Notes: generated by a model from the sequence alone, not told the origin. A stretch of 64,000 bases of DNA from Nocardia asteroides (GCF_900637185.1 NZ_LR134352.1:3586001-3650000), one strand, 5' to 3'. Shown: positions 32,483 through 42,466, numbered from the stretch's first letter. Made by a program: numbers and translations.

Positions 32483-33532
32483 GTGAGCGCAAATACCACC
32501 GATGCGGAGCACACAGAATTCCAGGTGGTCGAGAACGATCTCGATAGTTTGGAATATTCGCTGATCGAAAGTCCCGATGACATTTTCGACGACAGTTTCG
32601 AGCCGGTCGTCTGTGACCTGGCGGACCTCGGCGGTGATACGGCGGCGCGGCATCGATTCATCGACCGGCTCGGCGCCGCCATGGCGGATGTCGGGCTCGC
32701 CATCTTGATCAACCACGGAGCCGAGGCGGTGCTGCCGGCCGCCGCCGACGCGGCGCTGCGGATGTTCACGAAGACACCCCTCGAGGAAAAGCTGAAGTTC
32801 GTCGCGACGGACTGCACCTTCGGCGAGCCGCTGCAGATGGGATACATTCCGCTGCAGGAGAGCACGCCGTCGCTACCGAATTCGGTAGAAGCGTGGGAGC
32901 TCGACAAAGCCGCCTTCCGCCTGCCCGGAGAAGACGCGGACAAGGCTCTCGCCTTCTGGCCGGACGAGCGATTCGAGGTCGCGCTGCGACCGTATTGGCA
33001 GGCGTGTGAGCGGCTGGTGCTCCCGCTCGTGCACTCGATGTTCCGATACCTGGGCGTCGAGCCGTCGTTGTACGACGACGAACTGTCCCCGCCGAACAGC
33101 GTGCTGAGGTTCAACCACTATCCGCCGATCGCCGATGCCGTGGCCGAGTCCGGGAAGACCGGCCGCGTCATCGCGCACGAGGACTACGGCTTGATCACCC
33201 TCCTGCCCGCTACGCCGGTGGAAGGGCTGCAGCTCTTCCATCCCCGGCGCAAGACCTGGAGCAGGGTCGACGCGCCGGCCGGGTCCTTCGTGCTGAACAG
33301 CGGCGACTGGCTGAAGATGATCAGCAACGACCATTTCCATTCCTGCACCCATCGCGTCAGTGTGCCGCGCGATCCCGCCCAGCGCGCGGTGCCCCGGCTC
33401 ACCATTCCATACGTGGTGCACCCGCACGAGACATCGGTCGTGGAAGTGCTGCCCGGCTTCGAACCGAAGTATCAACCGATCAGCGGCCGGGATTTCATGA
33501 CCAGGCTCGCGGCCAGGTATCTGGATCGCTGA
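32483..33532 (+). CDS. Fe(II)/2-oxoglutarate-type oxygenase, isopenicillin-N-synthase-like (copy 1)
   Basis: The 349-residue double-stranded beta-helix enzyme has the N-terminal DIOX_N-like half (AMADVGLAILINHGAEAVLP) and the iron triad HxD...H: His and Asp in VIAHEDYGLITLL (about 231 and 233) and the distal His in SCTHRVSVPRDP (about 289), with the 2OG-type Arg in the RAVPRLTIP strand. It has a distinctive acidic leader DDIFDDSFEPVVCDLADL shared with two paralogues here. GTG 32483 follows AGGGGG. First gene of the 12-gene operon; likely hydroxylates or desaturates the PKS product. Confidence 0.87.
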   Translation: MSANTTDAEHTEFQVVENDLDSLEYSLIESPDDIFDDSFEPVVCDLADLGGDTAARHRFIDRLGAAMADVGLAILINHGAEAVLPAAADAALRMFTKTPLEEKLKFVATDCTFGEPLQMGYIPLQESTPSLPNSVEAWELDKAAFRLPGEDADKALAFWPDERFEVALRPYWQACERLVLPLVHSMFRYLGVEPSLYDDELSPPNSVLRFNHYPPIADAVAESGKTGRVIAHEDYGLITLLPATPVEGLQLFHPRRKTWSRVDAPAGSFVLNSGDWLKMISNDHFHSCTHRVSVPRDPAQRAVPRLTIPYVVHPHETSVVEVLPGFEPKYQPISGRDFMTRLAARYLDR

Positions 33533-33594
33533 CGTCGGCCCTGTTCGGTTCGAATTCGCTCGCCGACGGCGGGAATCTTCTCAGAGGTGACAAC

Positions 33595-34644
33595 GTGGGT
33601 ACCAGCAATGCCAAAAAGGCGCTCGGCAAATTCGGTGTGGTGGACAAGGATCTCGACTATTCACTCGAAGAAGGTATCGACGACGTATTCGACGACAGTT
33701 TCGAGCCGCCGGTCTGCGATGTCTCCGATCTCACGGGCAGCGCGACCGCGCGAAAACGTTTCATCGAGACACTCGGCAGCGCCATGGCGGATACCGGGCT
33801 CGCGATCCTGATCAATCATGGCATCGATGCCGCCTCGCTACAGGCCACGGATGCGAGCGCGCTGGAACTCTTCACCTCGGTCCCCGAGCAGCGGAAGCTG
33901 GCTTTCGCCGCAACCGATTACGTGTACGGGGGCGCGTTCCGTCGCGGATACTTCGCTGTCCAGCAGTGGACACCGACACGCCCCAATGCGGTGGAAGCCT
34001 GGGAGTTCTTTCGCGATTCCTTCCGCGTCACCGGCGAGGATCACGACAAGGCGCTGACGTTCTGGCCGGACGAGAAGTTCGAAGCCGCGCTGCGGCCGTA
34101 TTGGCAGGCGTGCGAGGACTTGACATTGCCGCTCGTGCGGGCCCTGCTCGAGTATCTGGGCATCGATCCTTCCCTCTACGACGAGGAACTCTCGCCGCCG
34201 TACGGGGTACTGCGGATCAACCACTACCCGGCCTTCCCGGCCGGAACCGGCGACATCGAGAACACGGGCCGGTTCATGACTCACGAAGACTACGGCTTGA
34301 TCACCCTGTTGCCCGCCAACCCGATCGAGGGATTGCAGGTCTTCCACCCGGAGCGCAAGACCTGGAGCAGGATCACGGCGCCACCCGGGTCCCTGATCCT
34401 GAACAGCGGCGACTGGCTCCAGATGGTCAGCAACGATCGGTTCCGTTCGTGTTCGCATCGGGTGTGCGCGCCGCGAGATTCGGCGGACCGGGCGGTGTCG
34501 CGGATCTCTGTGCCCTATCTCGTTCTTCCCCGCGAGGCGTCGGTACTCGAGGTCTGGCCCGGCTGCACCCCCAAGTACCGCCCGATCGGCGCCATGGATT
34601 TCATGGCGAAGCTGGCCGGGAAGTACGTGGACTACGACGACTAG
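33595..34644 (+). CDS. Fe(II)/2-oxoglutarate-type oxygenase, isopenicillin-N-synthase-like (copy 2)
   Basis: This 349-residue protein is a clear paralogue of the gene before it. It has the same length, same leader (DDVFDDSFEPPVCDVSDL), same triad (FMTHEDYGLITLL at about 230, distal His in SCSHRVCAPRDS near 287), and DPSLYDEELSPPYGVLRINHYP corresponding segment for segment. It starts at GTG 33595 behind AGAGGTGACAAC and is 62 nt downstream of copy 1. Sequence drift between the copies suggests two distinct oxidation steps after tandem duplication. Confidence 0.87.
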   Translation: MGTSNAKKALGKFGVVDKDLDYSLEEGIDDVFDDSFEPPVCDVSDLTGSATARKRFIETLGSAMADTGLAILINHGIDAASLQATDASALELFTSVPEQRKLAFAATDYVYGGAFRRGYFAVQQWTPTRPNAVEAWEFFRDSFRVTGEDHDKALTFWPDEKFEAALRPYWQACEDLTLPLVRALLEYLGIDPSLYDEELSPPYGVLRINHYPAFPAGTGDIENTGRFMTHEDYGLITLLPANPIEGLQVFHPERKTWSRITAPPGSLILNSGDWLQMVSNDRFRSCSHRVCAPRDSADRAVSRISVPYLVLPREASVLEVWPGCTPKYRPIGAMDFMAKLAGKYVDYDD

Positions 34645-34705
34645 ACGCGCTGCGCCTGAGCTTCTTTCCGGCATTCGGCTCCGATCCTGTGTGTACCCGC
34701 GACGA

Positions 34706-37700
34706 ATGAATGGTGCGATGATCAACCACCGAGGCTCCGGGCCGAACGAGTCGATAGCGATCGTCGGTCTGGACTGCCGTTTTCCCGGAGCCGATGATCC
34801 GGACGGGTATTGGCGCGTTCTCGCCGAAGGGCGGCATGTCTCCTCCGGACTTCCGACGGATCGTGGGTGGGACCTCGGCCGCGTGTACAACGAGGACCCG
34901 TCCGTCGAGGGGACCACCTACATCCGGCAGGGTGGCTTCCTGCGCGACCTCGGCGACTTCGACGCCGGCTTGTTCGGGATCGGTCCGCGTGAGGCCACCA
35001 CCATGGATCCGCAACAGCGCATGCTGCTGGAAAGCTCCTGGCTGGCGCTGGAACGTGCGCGTTCGAGCCCACGGTCGCTGAGCGCGGTGCGCTCCGGGGT
35101 GTATGTCGGCGCGACCGACAGCTACTACGGCCTGGCGGGTTCCCGGATTCCGGGCCTGGAAAGGCATCTGCTGATGGGCACGATGCTGAGCGCGACCTCA
35201 GGACGGATCGCCTATGCGCTCGGCTTGAACGGGCCCGCCATCACCGTGGACACCGCCTGCTCGTCGGCGCTGGTCGCCGTGCACCTGGCGGTACGCGCAC
35301 TGCGGTCGGGTGACTGCGAGGTCGCGATCGTCGGCAGCGCCACCGCGATCTCGGATCCGTCGATGCTGGCGCGCTATTCGCGGCACCGGGTGCTGTCCGT
35401 GGATGGCCGCTCCCGCGGATTCTCGGCCGACGGCAACGGTTTCGCGCCCGCGGAGGGGGTCGCCTCGTTGATCCTCATGCCGTTGGCGCGGGCCCGGCTC
35501 CTGGGGAAGCCGGTGCTGGCGGTGATCCGCGGCAGCGCGGTCAACGAGGACGGCGCCAGTGCCACCCTGCAGGCGCCGAACGGGCGGGCCCAGCAGGCGG
35601 TGATCGCCGCCGCGCTCGACGACGCGGGGTTGCTTCCCCGCCACATCGGCGCCATCGAAGCGCACGGCCCTGGCACTCCGCTCGGCGACGCGACCGAGGC
35701 GGCGACCCTGCAGGCCGGTTACGCCCGGCACCACTCTCCGGACGACCCGCTGTGGGTGGGCTCGGTCAAATCGAACATCGGCCACACCCTCGCGGCGGCC
35801 GGGCTGGCCGGTCTCATCAAGATGGTGCTCGCGCTGCAGCACGAGCTGCTCCCCGCCACGCTGCATGTGGAGAACCCCCTCCCCGGTGTCGACTGGTCGA
35901 CCGGAGGCATGCGGCTGCTGCACCAGGCTCGCCCCTGGCCGCGAGCCGGCGAACCGCGTCGCGCTGGTGTCCTGTCGTACGGGATCACCGGCACCAACGC
36001 CCACGTGATCCTCGAGGAAGCGCCCGAGCCCACCGCTGCCAGGCCTCGGCCGCCGCGCCATTCCGAGCCGTCGCCGCTGCGGCGGCAGCTGCCGATGTGG
36101 CCGCTGTCCGCGGCGTCACCGTCCGCCCTGGTCGCCCAGGCCGCGGCGCTGGCCGCGCACGTCCGGTCGCACAGCGATGTCTCGGCGGTGGATCTGAGCT
36201 GGTCGCTGGCGACCACCCGGAGTGCGCTGGCGTATCGGGCGGTGGTCACCGGAGACGGCACCGCGGAACTGCTCGCCAGGTTGGACGACTTCGCCGCGGA
36301 GACGGCATCTGGTCCGCTCGGTGTCGCCGTGGGGAAGGTGCGGCACGGGCCTGGCCCGGTCTTCGTCTTTCCGGGCCAGGGCGCGCAGTGGGTCGGGATG
36401 GCCGACCGGCTGCTGACCGACTCACCGGTTTTCGCCCGGGCGATGGGCCGGTGCGCCGAGGCGCTGCGACCCCACGTGAGCTTCGACGTCATGGGAGTGC
36501 TGCGCGGAGAACGCAGTGCGCAGGTCGACCGGGCCGAGGTGATCCAACCGCTGCTGTTCGCGATGTACGTGTCGCTGGCCGAACTGTGGCGCAGCCTCGG
36601 CATCACACCCGCCGCCGTCATCGGGCACAGCCAGGGCGAGATCGCCGCCGCCCATGTCGCCGGCGCGCTCACCCTCGACCAGGCCGCGCGCGTGGTCGCG
36701 CTGCGCAGCGCCGCCCTCCGGGAGGTCGAGCGACGCGGAGCGATGGCCGCGCTGGTGGCGCCCGCGGAGCGTGCGCGAGAGTTGTCGTGCCGGTGGAGCG
36801 ACCGGCTCGAGGTGGCGGTGATCAACGGACCGTCGACGACCGTGGTCGCCGGCGACGCCGGAGCGATGACGGAATTTCTGCGGCACTGCGACACAGCCGG
36901 TGTCGAAAGCTGTGTGCTTCCGGTGGACTACGCGTCCCACAGCGCGCACATGGAGGTGCTGCGCGATCGCGTCCATGCCGACCTGGCCGGCATCGCTTCC
37001 CACGCGGCGACGGTGCCCATCATCTCCTCGACCACCGGCGAGATCGTCGATCCGACGAGCTTGGATGCCGCGTACTGGTTCGAGAACCTGCGCCGGACAG
37101 TACATTTCGACAAGTCGGTCCGGTGTGCGCTGACCGCGGGATATCGGCAATTCGTCGAAGTGTCACCGCATCCCGTGTTGACCGGCGCCATCGCCGAGAT
37201 CGCCGCCGCGGTCGACATCGACGCCGGGGTCACCGGCACGCTGCACCGCGGGCGAGGATCAGGTGCGGACTTCCTCGCTGCGGTAGCCGACGCGCATGCC
37301 CACGGCGCCGAGGTGAACTGGGCGGCACTGTATCCCGGTGCCCACGAGGTCGATCTGCCCACATACGCGCTGCAACGCCGGACCTACTGGCTTCCCGCGA
37401 CCACGCCGTCCCGGAATCCGCGGCCGGGATCGTTCGACATCGCCGACCATCCGCTGATCACCGCGACCACCGACCTCGCCGACGGCAGCGTGGTCTGCGC
37501 CGGTCGTCTCGACCTGACAGAACACGCGTGGCTGGCCGACCACACGGTATTCGATCGGGTGATCGTGCCCGCCACGGTGACGGTCGAGATACTCACCTGG
37601 TGCGCCACGCGAGTGGGCGCCGACCGGGTGCGCGGCCTCGTCCTGAGCTCGCCGCTGCCGCTGTCGGACACCGCCGTCGACATCCAGGTGTTGTGCGGGC

Positions 37701-40700
37701 CCGCGGGAAGGGACGGGGCACGACGGGTCACCCTGCACTCCCGCGACCGCGGCGACACGGGCCCGTGGCGCTGCCACGGCGAGGCGACGACGGCCACCGG
37801 CCCGGACGACGCCGAAATCGTTCTACCGGAACGAGACTGGCCACCCCACGGCAGTCGCGGGGTATCCGTCGACCGCTGCTATGACGCCCTCCGGGACCGG
37901 GGTTACGACTACGGAACCGCCTTCCGGAACCTGACGGCCGCCTGGCGCGCGGACGACACGCTGTACGTCGAAGTCCGGCAGCGACAGCGCGCGAGCACCG
38001 AGGACTTCGCCGTCCACCCCGCCCTGGTCGACTCGATTCTGCACGCACTGCTGCTGAGCGGATCCGAGCACGGCACCGCGCTGCCGTACGCCATCGGCTC
38101 CGCGCGGATCCTGCCGCGCGAGGCCGATGAGCTGCGTGCCACCATCCGCCCGGCCGGACAGGACGGGTACCACGTTCGGGTCACCGATCCCGCGGGCAAC
38201 CTCGTCGCGGACTTCGCGGATCTGCACCTACGCCCGGTGACGACGCGGGGGCTGCGCAGCATGCTCGCCACCGGCGCACGCCAGGCGTTCCGGCTCCGGT
38301 GGCGGCCGGTGGACGTGGGCACCGGCGCGGAAGGCGACGGTGCGCGATGGGCGGTGGTCGGCCCGTCGAGCGACCTCCCCGGCGCGGATGCCCATCCCGT
38401 TGCCGACGCGCTGTCCCGCGCGCTCCGGAACGGGCGAGGTGTGCCGGAAGTAGTCCTGCTCGATCTTCGTTCGTCGACTCGACACGGTGAGCTGCCGAGC
38501 GAAGCCGCACTGCTCGACCAGCTTTCGCGTCTGCTGGTTGATGCGCAGAAGCTGCTGTCCGACGATCTGCTCCAGGAATCGCTGATCGTGTGCGTCACGC
38601 GCCGCGCCCACAGCACGAGCGTCGCCGAGCGCGAACTGGATGCCGTCGCGGCGGCCTGCGCGGCCATGATGCGCTCGGCCCAGACCGAGAACCCGGGCAG
38701 GCTGCGGCTGATCGATGTCGGCACCGGCCCCGTCGATCACCGGTCGCTGATCGACGCGATCGCCGCAGGTCATCCGCAGCTGGCTCTGCGCGACGGGAGG
38801 CTTTTCGTCCCGCGGCTCGTACCGGCCGCGGACGACCTGCTCCGCCCGCCTGCCGTCGAGCAGCCATGGCGGCTGGTGCCCGGCCCGGACAAGACGCTGG
38901 ACAGCGTGGCGGCCGCGCCGGCACCCGATGTCACGCTGCCGCTCGAGCCGGACCAGGTGCGGATCCGGGTTCTGGCCACCGGCGTGAACTTCCGTGATCC
39001 GCTCGTCGCGCTCGGCATGCTCGACGAAACCGCGCTCGGTTTCGAAGTGGTCGGCGACGTGGTCGAGGTCGGCGAAGGGGTCGACGATGTGGCGCTCGGC
39101 GCTCGGGTCGCCGCGGTCGTCCTGCACGCGGGCGCGCGCCCGGGGGGCTACGGTCCCGTCGTGGTCGTCGACCGCCGTGCCGTCCTCACCGTGCCCGCGC
39201 ACTGGAGCCACGCCCAGGCAGCGGGCGTGCCCATCGTCTTCCTCACCGCGTACCACGCCCTGGTCGAACTCGCCGAGGTGAAACCGGGCACGCGCGTGCT
39301 GATCCACTCGGCCGCCGGGGGAGTGGGCATGGCCGCGATCCAGATCGCCACGATGCTCGGCGCGGAGATCTACGCGACCGCAAGCCATTCCAAGCGGGAG
39401 ATCGTCGCGGCGATGGGGATCCCGCGCGAGCGCATCGCCGACTCCCGCACCCTCGGGTTCGAACATCACATCGCCGAAGTCACCGGCGCCACCGGTGTCG
39501 ATGTCGTCCTCGGCAGCCTGTCCGGCGCCGCGGTGGACGCTTCGTTGCGGCTCCTGCGGCCCGGTGGGATCTACCTGGAGATGGGCAGGACCGACCTCAG
39601 AGATCCCGCCACCGCCACGCGCGGGTACCCCGAGATCACCTACGACCACCTCACGATCGCGGAACTGCCGATGTCTCGGGTGGGAACCATCCTCGGTCAG
39701 CTCCGGACGCTGTTCGCCGACCGCGTCCTGGGTCCGCTGCCGGTTCAGACCTGGAATGTCGGTCACGCCCGGGAAGTGCTGCGACACCTCAGTCAGGGAC
39801 ACAGCACCGGCAAGCTCGTCCTGACCCAGCCCACCGCGCTCGCGCCCGACGAGACCGTCTTGATCACCGGCGGTACGGGAAGTCTCGGTCGAGTGCTGGC
39901 GCGCCACCTCGTCACCGCGCACGGTTGCCGCCATCTCGTCCTGCTCGGCCGGCGCGGTGATCAGTCGGCCGAGGTCCGGAAGTGGGCCGCGGAACTTCGC
40001 GAGACGGGAGCGGAGGTCACCCTGGTCGCCTGTGATGTCGCGGACCGGGCCGCGCTGTCCTCGGTGATCAGCGGCATCGGGCCGGGGCACCCGCTGGGCG
40101 CGGTCGTGCACGCCGCGGGCGTACTCGACGACGGCCTGTTCACCGACCTGACCGTCGATCGGCTCCAGCGGGTGCTGTCGTCGAAAGCGATCGGCGCTCG
40201 TTATCTCCACGAGCTCACCGCGCACCTGCACCTGCGCGCCTTCGTCCTGTTCTCCTCGATCGCCAACGTGGTCGGCACGGCCGGACAAGCGAACTACGCG
40301 GCGGCGAACGCCTTCCTCGACGCGCTGGCGCACCATCGGCACGGTCTCGGTCTGCCCGCGACCTCCATCGCGTGGGGACTGTGGCAGCAGTCCAGCGCGT
40401 TGACCTCGAACCTCGACGACCTCGACCGAGCGCGACTGGCCCGGCACGGCATCGCTCCACTCGACACCGCGAGCGCACTGGCCATTTTCGACACGGCACT
40501 CGAACTGGATGAGCCGCTGCTCGCCGCGACGGCTCTGGAGCCGGCCGACCCCGGTACTCCGTCGGCCGCGATAGTGTCCGAACTGACCAGGCCAGCCACC
40601 CCCACGCAGGCCGATGGGGATTCCGGCTCCGGCGTGCGCGACTCCCTGCGCCGGGAACTCCTGCGGATGTCGTCCGCCGAACGGGTCAAAGCGCTGACCG

Positions 40701-40972
40701 CCTTCATCCGTACGCACGCGGCACTCGTCCTCGGCCATCGCGATCCCGACGCCGTCGCCACGGACCGGACCTTCCGCGACGCCGGGTTCGACTCACTGTC
40801 CAACGTGGAGCTGCGGACTCGCCTCACCAGCGCCATCGGCGTCCGTCTCACGGTCGCCGACATTCTGGCCCACCCCACGCCGACCCGACTCGCCGTCTAC
40901 CTCGACGAGGCTCTCGATCACGATCGCCGACCGCGGGCTCTCGTAGCCGAGACGACGCTTTCGAAGGGATGA
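34706..40972 (+). CDS. Single-module reducing type I polyketide synthase (KS-AT-DH-ER-KR-ACP)
   Basis: The roughly 2,090-residue protein holds one full module. KS (about 10-435): catalytic Cys in VDTACSSALVAVHLA, His in EAHGPGTPLGD and KSNIGHT. AT (about 550-850): GHSQGEIAAAH and YASHSAHME, the motif linked to methylmalonyl-CoA choice. DH (about 915-1180): HTVFDRVIVPAT in place of HxxxGxxxxP, with HPALVDSILH intact. ER (about 1400-1715): GVNFRDPLVALGML and HSAAGGVGMAAIQIA. KR (about 1720-1900): ITGGTGSLGRVLA, LDD motif, Tyr in AGQANYAAANAFL. ACP (about 2000-2070): GFDSLSNVEL. No thioesterase or docking tails are visible. The start is uncertain (GTG 34691, ATG 34706 or 34718; no clear ribosome site). 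Confidence 0.95.
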   Translation: MNGAMINHRGSGPNESIAIVGLDCRFPGADDPDGYWRVLAEGRHVSSGLPTDRGWDLGRVYNEDPSVEGTTYIRQGGFLRDLGDFDAGLFGIGPREATTMDPQQRMLLESSWLALERARSSPRSLSAVRSGVYVGATDSYYGLAGSRIPGLERHLLMGTMLSATSGRIAYALGLNGPAITVDTACSSALVAVHLAVRALRSGDCEVAIVGSATAISDPSMLARYSRHRVLSVDGRSRGFSADGNGFAPAEGVASLILMPLARARLLGKPVLAVIRGSAVNEDGASATLQAPNGRAQQAVIAAALDDAGLLPRHIGAIEAHGPGTPLGDATEAATLQAGYARHHSPDDPLWVGSVKSNIGHTLAAAGLAGLIKMVLALQHELLPATLHVENPLPGVDWSTGGMRLLHQARPWPRAGEPRRAGVLSYGITGTNAHVILEEAPEPTAARPRPPRHSEPSPLRRQLPMWPLSAASPSALVAQAAALAAHVRSHSDVSAVDLSWSLATTRSALAYRAVVTGDGTAELLARLDDFAAETASGPLGVAVGKVRHGPGPVFVFPGQGAQWVGMADRLLTDSPVFARAMGRCAEALRPHVSFDVMGVLRGERSAQVDRAEVIQPLLFAMYVSLAELWRSLGITPAAVIGHSQGEIAAAHVAGALTLDQAARVVALRSAALREVERRGAMAALVAPAERARELSCRWSDRLEVAVINGPSTTVVAGDAGAMTEFLRHCDTAGVESCVLPVDYASHSAHMEVLRDRVHADLAGIASHAATVPIISSTTGEIVDPTSLDAAYWFENLRRTVHFDKSVRCALTAGYRQFVEVSPHPVLTGAIAEIAAAVDIDAGVTGTLHRGRGSGADFLAAVADAHAHGAEVNWAALYPGAHEVDLPTYALQRRTYWLPATTPSRNPRPGSFDIADHPLITATTDLADGSVVCAGRLDLTEHAWLADHTVFDRVIVPATVTVEILTWCATRVGADRVRGLVLSSPLPLSDTAVDIQVLCGPAGRDGARRVTLHSRDRGDTGPWRCHGEATTATGPDDAEIVLPERDWPPHGSRGVSVDRCYDALRDRGYDYGTAFRNLTAAWRADDTLYVEVRQRQRASTEDFAVHPALVDSILHALLLSGSEHGTALPYAIGSARILPREADELRATIRPAGQDGYHVRVTDPAGNLVADFADLHLRPVTTRGLRSMLATGARQAFRLRWRPVDVGTGAEGDGARWAVVGPSSDLPGADAHPVADALSRALRNGRGVPEVVLLDLRSSTRHGELPSEAALLDQLSRLLVDAQKLLSDDLLQESLIVCVTRRAHSTSVAERELDAVAAACAAMMRSAQTENPGRLRLIDVGTGPVDHRSLIDAIAAGHPQLALRDGRLFVPRLVPAADDLLRPPAVEQPWRLVPGPDKTLDSVAAAPAPDVTLPLEPDQVRIRVLATGVNFRDPLVALGMLDETALGFEVVGDVVEVGEGVDDVALGARVAAVVLHAGARPGGYGPVVVVDRRAVLTVPAHWSHAQAAGVPIVFLTAYHALVELAEVKPGTRVLIHSAAGGVGMAAIQIATMLGAEIYATASHSKREIVAAMGIPRERIADSRTLGFEHHIAEVTGATGVDVVLGSLSGAAVDASLRLLRPGGIYLEMGRTDLRDPATATRGYPEITYDHLTIAELPMSRVGTILGQLRTLFADRVLGPLPVQTWNVGHAREVLRHLSQGHSTGKLVLTQPTALAPDETVLITGGTGSLGRVLARHLVTAHGCRHLVLLGRRGDQSAEVRKWAAELRETGAEVTLVACDVADRAALSSVISGIGPGHPLGAVVHAAGVLDDGLFTDLTVDRLQRVLSSKAIGARYLHELTAHLHLRAFVLFSSIANVVGTAGQANYAAANAFLDALAHHRHGLGLPATSIAWGLWQQSSALTSNLDDLDRARLARHGIAPLDTASALAIFDTALELDEPLLAATALEPADPGTPSAAIVSELTRPATPTQADGDSGSGVRDSLRRELLRMSSAERVKALTAFIRTHAALVLGHRDPDAVATDRTFRDAGFDSLSNVELRTRLTSAIGVRLTVADILAHPTPTRLAVYLDEALDHDRRPRALVAETTLSKG

Positions 40973-40976
40973 ACAC

Positions 40977-41633
40977 ATGCCGACAGACGAAGACGTCTCA
41001 CACCGCGCCGCCCGCGGCGACGCCGCAAACGCCATCGAGGTCCGAAACCTACGGCTGTCCGATCTGGACCAACTGGTGGACATGGAACGCGCCAAGTGGG
41101 ACCACGAACAGGCCGCTACGGCGGAAGAACTGTTCGACCGCATCGAACAGCTGCCCGAACACTCCGCAGGGGCCTTCGCCCGGGACGAGAACAGGCTCCT
41201 CGCGTCGATGTTCGCTCGACCTGTCACGGGGGAAACGGTGCGCGCCGCGGACAACTGGAAGGCGTGCGCCTACGCACCGCTGCCCGCACGAGGCAGCACC
41301 GATTGCCTGTTCGGGGTGAGCCTGACCAGCATCAGCGCCGGCGCGGCGGAGGCTCTGTTCCGGTCCTTCCTGCCGCAGCTGGCGGACCTGGGCTATCGCC
41401 ACCTGTACGGCGGATCGACCGTGCCCGGCCTCCGCGAATGGATCAAGGCCAATCCGGACGGCTCGCCCACCGCCTATGTGCGGGCGACGAACGACGACGG
41501 CACACCGCTGGACCGGCAGCTGCGCTACTACTACCTGAACGGCTTCACCACGATCGTCTCGATCAAACCCCATTACTTTCCCCACCCGCAGTCGCTGGAC
41601 TACGGGGCCGTCATTCACCGGCGGCTGCGATAG
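40977..41633 (+). CDS. GNAT-fold acyltransferase
   Basis: The 218-residue protein has the GNAT outline. A first strand-helix (IEVRNLRLSDLDQLVDMERA) is followed by LASMFARPVTGETVRA and, later, the helix after the pyrophosphate region LFRSFLPQLADLGYRHLYGG. The canonical R/QxxGxG/A loop is weak, so CoA binding is not assured. It starts 4 nt after the PKS stop, the tightest junction in the operon. That suggests it works directly with the PKS, for example in release, chain transfer or N-acylation, in a system lacking a thioesterase. This role is inferred. Confidence 0.6.
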   Translation: MPTDEDVSHRAARGDAANAIEVRNLRLSDLDQLVDMERAKWDHEQAATAEELFDRIEQLPEHSAGAFARDENRLLASMFARPVTGETVRAADNWKACAYAPLPARGSTDCLFGVSLTSISAGAAEALFRSFLPQLADLGYRHLYGGSTVPGLREWIKANPDGSPTAYVRATNDDGTPLDRQLRYYYLNGFTTIVSIKPHYFPHPQSLDYGAVIHRRLR

Positions 41634-41665
41634 CACCGCAGGCGAGCCGAGGGAGAGGTGAGAAA

Positions 41666-42466
41666 TTGCTGCGGCTACGACCGGCGACAGCACCGCTGCG
41701 CGAATACATCGCCGCCAGGCAGCCCGGCTTGTTTCCCGGGCTCGCCGCCGACTGGCCGGCCGTGCACCGATGGGATTTCGGTTTTCTCGCAGGACTGCGC
41801 CCGAATATGCCCATCGAACTGGTTCGAGGAGACCGGGAGAGCGCCGCGACACATTTCACCGAGTCGACGCTGGGTACCTACATGGAGTCTCTCGCTCGCG
41901 ACGACGCCGCCGCGGAGACCCTCTACCTCAAAGAATTCAACCTCGTGCGCAGGTTCCCCCAGCTCCGGGCCGATATATCCGCCCGAAAGGGGCTCTTCCC
42001 ACCGCGGGTGGTCGCCCCACCTCCCGGAGTCTGGGTCGGTCCGGCAGGGGCGCGCACCGGCGCCCATTACGACCTGCTGGGAAATATCGCCATTGTGATT
42101 CGAGGGCACAAGCGTTTCCGCCTGGCGCCTCCCGGGTTCGTCGAGAAGGCCGACGCGTTGTCCACGAAATACGATCCGTGGGCCCGTCTGTCGGCCCTGC
42201 CCTTGACCGGGATACGCACCGAATCGGTGAATCCAGAGGAGCGCGTGTACGAAATCGACCTCGCGGCCGGTGACGTGCTGTACGTGCCCGAGCACTGGTG
42301 GCACGAGGTCCACAACCACTCGGCCAGCATCCTGCTGAGCGGATTCTTCGGCACCTACAAGCATGTCGCGCTGTGCGTCGCGCAGGTGGCGGCCCGGCAC
42401 ATTCTCCATCTCGCACACCTCGACCGCCGTACCGCGTGCACGTGCCATGAAACCGATGGCCGGTAG
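41666..42466 (+). CDS. Cupin-8 / JmjC-type Fe(II)/2-oxoglutarate oxygenase
   Basis: The 266-residue protein has the cupin-8/JmjC signature: the iron-binding HxD in RTGAHYDLLGNIAIVIRG (about 132-134), the strand HKRFRLAPP, and the distal His in DVLYVPEHWWHEVHNHSASI (about 211). Relatives hydroxylate protein side chains or small molecules, including carrier-bound amino acids. The best start is TTG 41666 with GGGAGAGGTGAG upstream; no ATG fits. It lies 32 nt after the GNAT gene and 27 nt before the free ACP gene. Confidence 0.8.
   Translation: MLRLRPATAPLREYIAARQPGLFPGLAADWPAVHRWDFGFLAGLRPNMPIELVRGDRESAATHFTESTLGTYMESLARDDAAAETLYLKEFNLVRRFPQLRADISARKGLFPPRVVAPPPGVWVGPAGARTGAHYDLLGNIAIVIRGHKRFRLAPPGFVEKADALSTKYDPWARLSALPLTGIRTESVNPEERVYEIDLAAGDVLYVPEHWWHEVHNHSASILLSGFFGTYKHVALCVAQVAARHILHLAHLDRRTACTCHETDGR

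Noticed and set aside
38228..40738. 836-codon minus-strand open frame
   Set aside because: It is antisense to the ER-KR-ACP part of the PKS; the plus strand carries all catalytic motifs in order.
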